Below, piece after piece: positions 17,168 to 24,697 of a stretch of 64,000 bases of DNA; within the stretch, counting starts at the first letter, position 1; each line of letters begins with the position of its first letter. Where the stretch lies: contig DBIA01000017.1 of assembly GCA_002296525.1 (NCBI GenBank), positions 372,001-436,000 on the forward strand. Direction: 5' to 3'. Source of the DNA: Candidatus Neomicrothrix sp. UBA814. Lineage in GTDB: Bacteria > Actinomycetota > Acidimicrobiia > Acidimicrobiales > Poriferisodalaceae. Under the pieces are notes generated by a model, which worked only from the letters and a program-made list of their open reading frames with translations, made no database searches and had not been told where the DNA came from. Made by a program: the position numbers and the translations under genes.

Positions 17168-19642
17168 ATGAGCTTTCCTGACCGGTCCCGAAATCAAGAG
17201 GCCACGCCATTGCGGTCGGCTATTCAACGTTTTGGCTATGGGCTACAAGACTGGATCTCGCTATTGGTAGCGCTTGCTTCAGCTTGCACGGTTATATGGG
17301 GCCTAGGGCCTTCAGAAATATTTGTTGATAGCACGCCGACTGGTGGCGACATGGGTGCTCATGTATGGGGTCCGGCTTTTCTGCGCGATGAATTGCTGCC
17401 TTCGTGGCAGCTCAGAGGCTGGAGCCCCGATTGGTATGCGGGGTTCCCGGCCATGCACTTTTACATGGTGTTGCCCTACTTGCTGATAGTTGTGGTTGAC
17501 CTTCTGGTTCCATACGGCGTGGCTTTCAAGCTTGTAGCCGTGTCGGGCGTCGTGTTTATGCCGATAGCAGCCTGGTTGATGGGTCGGCTATCAAGGTGGA
17601 AGGAACCGTTACCAGCGCTTCTAGCGGTCGCAGCACTTCTTTTCGTTTTTGACCACAACTTCACCATCTACGGGGGAAATATTGCGTCGACCCTTGCGGG
17701 TGAGTTCGCGTTTTCCATAGGGCTATCTTTGGCCATTGTTTATCTCGGCTTAGCCAACCGAGTTATTGACGCTGGCACTCACAAAGTTGCGGCGACCTTA
17801 GTTCTGGGAGCCGTAGCGCTCTGCCACCCGATACCTCTCTTATTTGCGGTCGCTGCAACCGTCCTTCAAGTAGTGGTTCGTTCTACAGGTCGAATGCGAA
17901 TCCAGTTGGGTGCTCGAAACTTAACCCTTTTCTCATTAATCGGGCTGCTGTTGGTCTCAGTGGTTTGGTTCGCCACTTCGAATCAATGGATCCGGGTCCT
18001 GGCGTGTCTGCTGCCGCTACTGATAATGATCGTCAGCGAACTCAAGGTATCGATTCGACTGTTGGGGGTAGGTATTCTCGGCGGCGCCTTGTCGGCGTTT
18101 TGGACAGTCCCGTTTTTGATTCGACGCCCTTTCCTGAACGACATGGGGTGGGAGAAACTCGACGACGTCCGCAATAATCTTTTCTTCCCTGAACGACTGT
18201 CAGGGGAGAGCGCCAAGATGGCCATCTTCTGGCTTCTCGCTTTAGCCGCAATAGGCGTCGTAGTCGGGTGTTTGCGTTGGTACGAGCCAGCAATCTTCTT
18301 TCTTGCGGTTGGGGTCACCGCAGCCCTCGCCTTCACCTTTTGGCCTCAACATCGCCTATGGAACGCGCGACTACTTCCGTTTTGGTACTTGGCTGTGTAT
18401 TTCTCTGCCGCGGTCGGTGTTTATTTTCTAATCGAATTATTGCGAATCAAAGATTTTCCGGACCGTCGCACACCTTCTCATGGCAACGGAAACTCAAAAG
18501 TCGTCATGGTTCCAGTCGCAGTTTTGCTTGCTGCGGTCACCTTCATTTTGGTCTACTTGGGAATCGCTCCTGGTGGTGCCTACAACCAAAATGGCGATTT
18601 TCGCTGGGGTCCGGTAACGGTCGCGCCCAACGATCGGAACTTTGTTGCGGGCTGGGCCGCTTGGAACTTCACCGGCTATGAAGCACGCGCCGGTTATCCG
18701 GTTTATAGAGCCCTTATAGAGACCATGACGGACATTGGAGAGAGTTATGGATGCGGACGCGCGCTATGGGAGTATGACCGGGATGAATTGGGGTCCTATG
18801 GAACGCCCATGGCTCCAATGTTGCTGCCCTACTGGACAAATGGCTGCATCGGCTCAATGGAAGGCCTCTATTTCGAGTCGTCTGCAACCGTCCCGTTTCA
18901 CTTCTTGATGCAGTCAGAGTTGTCCGCGAACCCGTCCCGGCCGATGCGAGGCCTGCCCTATAGGGGACTGGATTTAGACTCCGGTATCGAACACATGCAA
19001 ATGTCGGGAGTCCGGTACTACCTAGCTTTCAGTGAAGAATCGATTGAACAAGCGACCGAACACACAGACAGGCTTGAACTGTTGGCAATCTCAGGTCCTT
19101 GGCGAATTTACCGAGTCGGGGACTCTCCGCTGATTGAGGGTCTCTCATATGAACCAAACGTTTCTTCCAGCGGCAATGCGGGAGGCCGAGCCTGGACTGA
19201 CCCCGCCGTTGCATGGTTCAACGACCCCGCTCGCCGACATGTTCCAATTGTCGAAGACGGACCCCAGCAATGGGCGCGTGTCGATGTTGTAGAGGCGCCG
19301 TTTACCGCCGGACGAACTTTCACTGAACCAACTGAACGACCGTTGCCCTCAACCGCGATAACAGAGATTCACGAGTCTCGCGAAAAGATCAGCTTTTCTG
19401 TTGACCGCCTCGGCGTCCCAGTACTGATCAAAACGTCTTATTTTCCGAATTGGTCAGCCGCGGGAGCGTTGGGTCCTTACAGGGCTACCCCCAATTGGAT
19501 GGTAGTAATTCCCACTGACCATCACGTCGAGTTGGAATTCGAAGCAACCTGGGCTGAGCATTTGGGGTGGGCAGCGACCCTCCTTGGAATCGTGGGAGTC
19601 GCTTCCATGCTCCGAAGTCAACGCAGAGAGATAATCAAATGA
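17168..19642 (+). CDS. Polytopic membrane protein, 6-pyruvoyl-tetrahydropterin synthase-related (PF10131-like)
   Basis: 824 residues. An N-terminal helix (about 33-50) precedes the characteristic loop GGDMGAHVWGPAFLRDELLP, then about ten more hydrophobic helices to residue about 470. A large extracytoplasmic region follows, and a last helix near the C-terminus (about 800-815). This matches the PTPS-related membrane family, which resembles GT-C glycosyltransferases that use lipid-linked sugars; the enzymatic role is not proven. The stop overlaps the start of a dolichol-phosphate-mannose-type GT2 gene (ATGA). A lipid-phosphate-sugar maker coupled to a membrane user of it is a reasonable reading. 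Confidence 0.75.
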   Translation: MSFPDRSRNQEATPLRSAIQRFGYGLQDWISLLVALASACTVIWGLGPSEIFVDSTPTGGDMGAHVWGPAFLRDELLPSWQLRGWSPDWYAGFPAMHFYMVLPYLLIVVVDLLVPYGVAFKLVAVSGVVFMPIAAWLMGRLSRWKEPLPALLAVAALLFVFDHNFTIYGGNIASTLAGEFAFSIGLSLAIVYLGLANRVIDAGTHKVAATLVLGAVALCHPIPLLFAVAATVLQVVVRSTGRMRIQLGARNLTLFSLIGLLLVSVVWFATSNQWIRVLACLLPLLIMIVSELKVSIRLLGVGILGGALSAFWTVPFLIRRPFLNDMGWEKLDDVRNNLFFPERLSGESAKMAIFWLLALAAIGVVVGCLRWYEPAIFFLAVGVTAALAFTFWPQHRLWNARLLPFWYLAVYFSAAVGVYFLIELLRIKDFPDRRTPSHGNGNSKVVMVPVAVLLAAVTFILVYLGIAPGGAYNQNGDFRWGPVTVAPNDRNFVAGWAAWNFTGYEARAGYPVYRALIETMTDIGESYGCGRALWEYDRDELGSYGTPMAPMLLPYWTNGCIGSMEGLYFESSATVPFHFLMQSELSANPSRPMRGLPYRGLDLDSGIEHMQMSGVRYYLAFSEESIEQATEHTDRLELLAISGPWRIYRVGDSPLIEGLSYEPNVSSSGNAGGRAWTDPAVAWFNDPARRHVPIVEDGPQQWARVDVVEAPFTAGRTFTEPTERPLPSTAITEIHESREKISFSVDRLGVPVLIKTSYFPNWSAAGALGPYRATPNWMVVIPTDHHVELEFEATWAEHLGWAATLLGIVGVASMLRSQRREIIK

Positions 19643-20370
19643 CGGACCGGCGCATCTCGGTGATTTTGCCCGCATATCGCGCAGCCCCGCTCGTCGCAGA
19701 AGCTATTCAACGAATTCGAGATGACGTTCAACCAGCAGAGGTGGAAATCATTGTCGTAGATGACGGATCGAAGGACGAGACAGCCAACATCGCACGAGAA
19801 TCAGGAGCGGACGAAGTTATCGAGCTGACCCAAAATCGAGGTAAAGGTGAGGCAGTTCGACGAGGCATGGCGGCCGCATCAGGTTCCTATCTGGTGTTTA
19901 CCGACGTAGACCTTGCCTATCGTCCATCACAAATAATGAACATCGTTGAAGCCCTGGAAAGAGGCGCAGATGTAGCTTTGGGCAGCCGTCGTCACAGCGA
20001 AAGTGAAGAAAACGGTCCACCCAGCCCTATGCGTGAGCAAGGTAGCCGAGTCTTCAACCGTCTCGCCCGCCTGTTCTTGCCCGGCCCTCACCTTGACACC
20101 CAATGCGGTCTAAAGGGATTCACCTTTCAAGCAGCTCAATCCGTCTTCCCAATTTCAAGAATTAGTGGGTTCGCGTTTGATGTCGAGGTTCTTTTCCTGG
20201 CTCGACGGTTTGATATGGAGATAGTGGAGATCCCAGTAGTTGTGGACCACTTGGAGCAAAGCACAGTGCGATTCATCCCCCAAGCAATTCGGATGCTCTG
20301 GGATGTGGCCAGAGTTCGTCTATGGTCGATGACTAGGAGATACAACCACGCGCCTCCTCAAAGTGGTTAA
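19639..20370 (+). CDS. GT2 glycosyltransferase, dolichyl/polyprenyl-phosphate mannose synthase type
   Basis: 243 residues from the ATG at 19639, chosen because it overlaps the upstream stop (ATGA) and the protein then begins MTDRRISVILPAYRAA. Motifs: IIVVDDGSKDETANIA (nucleotide-binding DDGS), NRGKGEAVRRGM, and FTDVDLAYRP (the metal-binding D-x-D equivalent). These are typical of DPM1/GtrB-like enzymes that transfer a sugar from GDP-mannose or UDP-glucose to polyprenyl phosphate. No C-terminal membrane helices are evident. The following phosphomannomutase and sugar-phosphate isomerase would supply the mannose route. Confidence 0.85.
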   Translation: MTDRRISVILPAYRAAPLVAEAIQRIRDDVQPAEVEIIVVDDGSKDETANIARESGADEVIELTQNRGKGEAVRRGMAAASGSYLVFTDVDLAYRPSQIMNIVEALERGADVALGSRRHSESEENGPPSPMREQGSRVFNRLARLFLPGPHLDTQCGLKGFTFQAAQSVFPISRISGFAFDVEVLFLARRFDMEIVEIPVVVDHLEQSTVRFIPQAIRMLWDVARVRLWSMTRRYNHAPPQSG

Positions 20371-20383
20371 TCTCCCAGATGCG

Positions 20384-21748
20384 ATGTCTCAAAACGATGT
20401 GATCCCGCCAATCATCCCAGAACGCCTAGCGAAAGTATTTAAGGCATACGACATTCGGGGTCTCGCACCAGAAGAATTTGACGAACCGATGGCGCGAGCG
20501 CTGGGCGCTGCGTTCGCAAAATTCACACAGTCCGACGCAGTCGTCATTGGGCGAGATATGAGACCCTCAGGTGAAGGACTCTCCGCGGCGTTCAGTGAAG
20601 GCGTCACGTCCCAAGGAGTCGACGTAACCAATATTGGGTTGGCGTCCACAGACCTCCTCTACTTCGCATCGGGATATTTGAACGCGCCCGCAGCCATGCT
20701 GACCGCATCGCATAATCCAGCCGCGTACAACGGGATGAAGCTATGTCAATCGTCGGCAAAAGCGATCGGCGCAGACACCGGATTAGATCAAATTCAGCAT
20801 TTGGCCACTCAACCCGCTAGCTCAACCAAGCAGCGGGGCAGTGTTCACCATATGAACCTTCTCGACAAGTTCGTTCAACACGTCCATTCATTTGTGGACA
20901 TTAGTGCGTTGAAACCACTGAAGGTGGTTGCCGATACAGCTAACGGAATGGGTGGACTCGTAGTACCCGCAGCGTTTAACGCCCTTCCATTCGAACTAGA
21001 AATCCTTTACGAAGACCTTGATGGAACCTTTCCAAACCACCCCGCTGACCCACTGCAAATAGAAAATTTGGCAGACCTTCAACGTCGCGTGCTCGAGACT
21101 GGAGCAGATATCGGTTTGGCATTTGACGGTGACGCCGACCGAGTATTCCTCGTCGATGAACGAGCGGTTCCTATTACCGGATCGATCACCACAGCCCTAG
21201 TTGCTCAAGCGATCCTGGAAAGAGAAGGACCCGGCCCCATTCTGCATAATCTGATTTGCTCAAAAGCAACGGTGGAAGCGATACGAGAGGGCGGGGGAGA
21301 CCCTCTAAGAACTCGAGTTGGTCATTCCTTTATCAAAGCCCTTATGGCAGACACAGGGGCTATGTTCGGCGGAGAACACAGTGGCCACTACTACTTCGCT
21401 CGAAACTATGGCGCAGATTCAGGTTTGATCGCAGCAATCATTGTGTTAGAACGCCTGTCGCAAAGCGAGGGTCCGCTCTCTTCAATGTGTCGTCCCTTCC
21501 AGCGATATTCGCAGTCGGGTGAAATAAACGTTGACGTCGATGACACTGCAACCGCTATTCAGAACATCGCGGACGGCTTCACTGATCAGCAACAAGATCG
21601 CTTAGATGGATTAACGGTTGATTGCGGCGATTGGTGGTTCAATGTGCGGCCCTCAAATACCGAACCGCTGCTGCGTTTAAATGTGGAAGGGCCTGATGTC
21701 ACCGAGGTCGCTAAACGAGTAGACCAAATTTTGGACCTCATCCATTAA
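20384..21748 (+). CDS. manB: Phosphomannomutase/phosphoglucomutase
   Basis: About 454 residues. Interconverts mannose-6-phosphate and mannose-1-phosphate, the step before GDP-mannose. All alpha-D-phosphohexomutase landmarks are seen: KAYDIRG at the N-terminus, the phosphoserine loop LTASHNPAAYNG, the metal loop FDGDADR, the sugar-binding loop GGEHSGHYY, and RPSNTEPLLR near the C-terminus. The start may instead be a GTG at 20363 that overlaps the upstream stop by 8 bp; neither has a clear ribosome site. It is part of a glycan-precursor run with the upstream GT2 and downstream SIS isomerase. Confidence 0.93.
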   Translation: MSQNDVIPPIIPERLAKVFKAYDIRGLAPEEFDEPMARALGAAFAKFTQSDAVVIGRDMRPSGEGLSAAFSEGVTSQGVDVTNIGLASTDLLYFASGYLNAPAAMLTASHNPAAYNGMKLCQSSAKAIGADTGLDQIQHLATQPASSTKQRGSVHHMNLLDKFVQHVHSFVDISALKPLKVVADTANGMGGLVVPAAFNALPFELEILYEDLDGTFPNHPADPLQIENLADLQRRVLETGADIGLAFDGDADRVFLVDERAVPITGSITTALVAQAILEREGPGPILHNLICSKATVEAIREGGGDPLRTRVGHSFIKALMADTGAMFGGEHSGHYYFARNYGADSGLIAAIIVLERLSQSEGPLSSMCRPFQRYSQSGEINVDVDDTATAIQNIADGFTDQQQDRLDGLTVDCGDWWFNVRPSNTEPLLRLNVEGPDVTEVAKRVDQILDLIH

Positions 21749-21823
21749 TTGCTGCCGTACCCTGGTCGCATAACTACGAGGTTCAACTGATCCAGTCGAA
21801 TAGCAAGATCTGAAAGAGAGAAA

Positions 21824-22060
21824 ATGGCTTTAGATCCCGGTTTACTCGAGATTCTCGCCTGTCCAGATGACAAGGGACCCCTGAAATATTTCGCTGACGA
21901 AGAGATTCTCTACAACCCGCGACAGGGCATCACATACCCAATAAAAGATGGGATTCCAGTACTGCTGACATCGGAATCGACTTCGCTTAGCGAAGAGGAA
22001 CGACAGCGACTTGATCAGCTAGCGGGACACGAAACTGGAAGCGCGAGTTCCGAGGAATAA
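21824..22060 (+). CDS. Trm112-like (UPF0434/DUF343) small protein
   Basis: 78 residues beginning MALDPGLLEILACPDDKGPL. The pattern L-E-I-L-A-C-P near the N-terminus and YPIKDGIPVLL near residue 45 are typical of the Trm112/YcaR family. A purine-rich site (GAAAGAGAGAAA) precedes the ATG. In actinobacteria this gene often sits between the phosphomannomutase and SIS isomerase, as here. It starts 75 bp after manB and ends one base before the isomerase start. The zinc-binding role known for eukaryotic Trm112 cannot be assumed: only one clear cysteine is present. Confidence 0.85.
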   Translation: MALDPGLLEILACPDDKGPLKYFADEEILYNPRQGITYPIKDGIPVLLTSESTSLSEEERQRLDQLAGHETGSASSEE

Positions 22061-22061
22061 C

Positions 22062-23090
22062 GTGACAACTCGACCTGATTCACTTGGCATGCAAGAAGCC
22101 GCACTGGCGTTGCCTGACCAAATAGAAGAATCACTGGCGCAAGACCTGCAAACCGATGAGTTTCCGGACGCCTCGGACATCGATCAGCTAGTGGTGATGG
22201 GCATGGGTGGCTCAGGGATCGCTGGGGACATCGTCAAGGCAATAGTTAGTCCCCGAATTCCGATCCCCGTTGTAGTGAGCAAAGGCTATGAATGTCCGAA
22301 CTTTGTTGGTCGCCGGACTTTGGTGATGGTCGTCTCATTCAGTGGAGAAACCGAAGAAACCCTTCACGCGGCGACGACAGCCAATGAACGAGACGCTCAT
22401 ATCTTTGCTGTGACTTGCGGTGGAACTCTGAGCCGTCTTGCCGAGGAATGGCAAGCTTCATTGTCGTTGGTTGATCCCGCAATTCCGATGCCGCGATGTG
22501 CCGTGGGTGCAATGTCGGTGCCGTTACTCAGAGCACTGGATTCGATGGGGCTCATCGAAGGCCTCAAAGACGATTTTGAAGATGCAGTTACTACCCTCCG
22601 AAATCGCTCTGACCGTATACGCGATGGATCGGATATTTCGCGTTCGGTGGGCGAGAGCCTCGCAAACCACATCCCACTGGTTTATGGAGGGGGAGCATTA
22701 GGTGAAGTAGCTGCTGTTCGGTTTAAGAACCAGCTAAATGAGAACGCGAAGACGCCAGCGTTTTTTAATGTTATGCCTGAAACTTGTCACAACGAACTTG
22801 CAGGATGGGGCGCAGCTCACAGCGGCGAGCCAAATATTGTGGCTGTTCAATTACGTCACAGCTATGAACACCCGCGTCTGTCTCCCCGCTTTGACTTTAA
22901 CGAAGCTGTTGCAGGTAGCGGCAAATCTGATGTCATCAATGTATGGGCAGAAGGTGACTCTGAACTGGCCCAGCTTTTTGACCTGATCTTGGTTGGAGAT
23001 CAAACATCACTAGAAGTTGCTGCTCTGCTTGGACAGGACCCCGGACCCATTGATGTGCTAGCTCAACTGAAGCATCGGCTTGCTCAATGA
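22062..23090 (+). CDS. SIS-domain bifunctional phosphoglucose/phosphomannose isomerase
   Basis: 342 residues from a GTG one base after the Trm112-like stop. The N-terminal SIS domain has VMGMGGSGIAGD and the sugar-phosphate loop SFSGETEETLHA. The C-terminal half has the PGI/PMI dual-specificity features (MPETCHNELAGWG). It would interconvert fructose-6-P with glucose-6-P and mannose-6-P, feeding manB. It is equivalent in position to mycobacterial Rv3256c. Cytoplasmic. Confidence 0.88.
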   Translation: MTTRPDSLGMQEAALALPDQIEESLAQDLQTDEFPDASDIDQLVVMGMGGSGIAGDIVKAIVSPRIPIPVVVSKGYECPNFVGRRTLVMVVSFSGETEETLHAATTANERDAHIFAVTCGGTLSRLAEEWQASLSLVDPAIPMPRCAVGAMSVPLLRALDSMGLIEGLKDDFEDAVTTLRNRSDRIRDGSDISRSVGESLANHIPLVYGGGALGEVAAVRFKNQLNENAKTPAFFNVMPETCHNELAGWGAAHSGEPNIVAVQLRHSYEHPRLSPRFDFNEAVAGSGKSDVINVWAEGDSELAQLFDLILVGDQTSLEVAALLGQDPGPIDVLAQLKHRLAQ

Positions 23091-23178
23091 TCATCGTGAT
23101 TGCTAGCCGCAGATGCCGGTAGGATTTGAGGTGTGCGCCTTGCTCCCCGATAGGCGTCAAACCGCATAGGAGCGCCGC

Positions 23179-24633
23179 ATGGCACCCAATAGCTCTCTTG
23201 AAGGAGACTACAAAGTCGCCGATTTGAGTCTCGCAGAATCCGGTCGAAAGCAAATTGAGTTAGCGGAGGAGGAGATGCCTGGCCTGATGGCACTACGCGC
23301 CCAGGGGTATGACTCGCAGCCTTTGGCAGGGGCAAGAATCATGGGCTCCTTGCACATGACCGTTCAAACTGCTGTTTTGATAGAAACGCTGGTTGACTTA
23401 GGAGCCGATGTTCGCTGGGTGTCTTGCAACATTTTCTCCACCCAAGATGATGCTGCTGCAGCTGTCGTGGTAGGCAGACACGGAAGTGTGGAAGACCCGC
23501 AAGGTGTTCCCGTATATGCGTGGAAAGGCGAGACCCTCGAGGAGTATTGGTGGTGCACAGAGCAAGCGTTGAACTGGCCAGGTGAGAGCGGACCCAACCT
23601 GATTCTTGACGACGGCGGCGACGCTACTTTGTTGGTGCATCTGGGAGCACGCTACGAACAAGAGGGCTCCATACCAGCGGTAGAAGAAGCGACTTCTCAC
23701 GACGAGGAAGAAATTTTGAAGCTTCTCGCGACAGTGGCTGACAGCCGTCCCACATTCTGGTCAGAGATGCTGGCAAACATTCGAGGCGTCTCAGAGGAAA
23801 CGACCACCGGAGTCCACCGGCTTTACGAGATGGTGGAGCGAAACGAACTGCAGTTTCCCGCTTACAACGTCAACGATTCCGTTACCAAGTCCAAATTCGA
23901 CAATCTCTACGGATGTCGACACTCACTAATTGATGGACTCAACAGAGCCACCGACGTCATGCTCGGCGGAAAACTCGCTTTTGTCGCCGGATACGGAGAT
24001 GTCGGAAAAGGTTGCGCGCAGTCTCTACGCGGACAAGGTTGCCGAGTAGTGGTGAGCGAAATAGACCCGATCAATGCGTTACAAGCTGCGATGGAAGGAT
24101 TCGAAGTTGACAGGCTGGACAATGTGGTCGGTGACATCGACATATTTGTAACAACCACCGGCAACCGCGACATCATTTCGGCTGAACACATGGGTGCAAT
24201 GAAACACAACGCTGTGGTGTGCAACATTGGTCATTTCGATAATGAAATTGATATGTCTGGGCTGGAAAAGATGTCCGATGTGCAACGACGCAACATCAAG
24301 CCCCAAGTCGATGAATATATCTTTCCCAACGGAAACAGTATCCTCGTTCTGGCCGAAGGCCGCTTAGTGAATTTAGGATGCGCCACGGGTCACCCGAGCT
24401 TCGTAATGTCAATGAGTTTCACCAACCAGGTACTCGCCCAAATTGAGTTGCACGCTAACGCCGAATCCCTGGCCAACGACGTCCACCTTCTCCCCAAACA
24501 CTTAGACGAAGAAGTCGCAAGACTTCACCTTGACAAGCTGGGCGTAAAACTCACAACCCTCACCGAAGAACAAGCAAATTACATAGGCGTCCCGGTGGAA
24601 GGCCCATTCAAACCCGACCACTACCGCTATTGA
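23179..24633 (+). CDS. ahcY: Adenosylhomocysteinase
   Basis: 484 residues. Hydrolyses S-adenosylhomocysteine to adenosine and homocysteine, recycling the by-product of SAM methyl transfer. Seen: NIFSTQDDAAAA, DDGGDAT, KSKFDNLYGCRHSL and the NAD-binding loop GYGDVGKGCAQSL. The C-terminus FKPDHYRY matches the family's strongly conserved end. An AGGAGCG ribosome site precedes the ATG. In mycobacteria (Rv3248c) it lies near the same manB/SIS genes. Confidence 0.97.
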   Translation: MAPNSSLEGDYKVADLSLAESGRKQIELAEEEMPGLMALRAQGYDSQPLAGARIMGSLHMTVQTAVLIETLVDLGADVRWVSCNIFSTQDDAAAAVVVGRHGSVEDPQGVPVYAWKGETLEEYWWCTEQALNWPGESGPNLILDDGGDATLLVHLGARYEQEGSIPAVEEATSHDEEEILKLLATVADSRPTFWSEMLANIRGVSEETTTGVHRLYEMVERNELQFPAYNVNDSVTKSKFDNLYGCRHSLIDGLNRATDVMLGGKLAFVAGYGDVGKGCAQSLRGQGCRVVVSEIDPINALQAAMEGFEVDRLDNVVGDIDIFVTTTGNRDIISAEHMGAMKHNAVVCNIGHFDNEIDMSGLEKMSDVQRRNIKPQVDEYIFPNGNSILVLAEGRLVNLGCATGHPSFVMSMSFTNQVLAQIELHANAESLANDVHLLPKHLDEEVARLHLDKLGVKLTTLTEEQANYIGVPVEGPFKPDHYRY

Positions 24634-24684
24634 TTTCCCGTCGTTCTAGGCCCTAAGCGACCCGCAGCGGCAGACATGCGCCGG

Positions 24685-24690
24685 TAGCCT
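24685..24690 (+). promoter_or_regulatory. Predicted -10 box of secA (leaderless type)
   Basis: TAGCCT stands 7 nt before the secA ATG, with no Shine-Dalgarno between. The identical hexamer at the identical 7-nt distance precedes smpB and the MBL gene at 61861. Confidence 0.5.
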
Positions 24691-24697
24691 TAATGCA

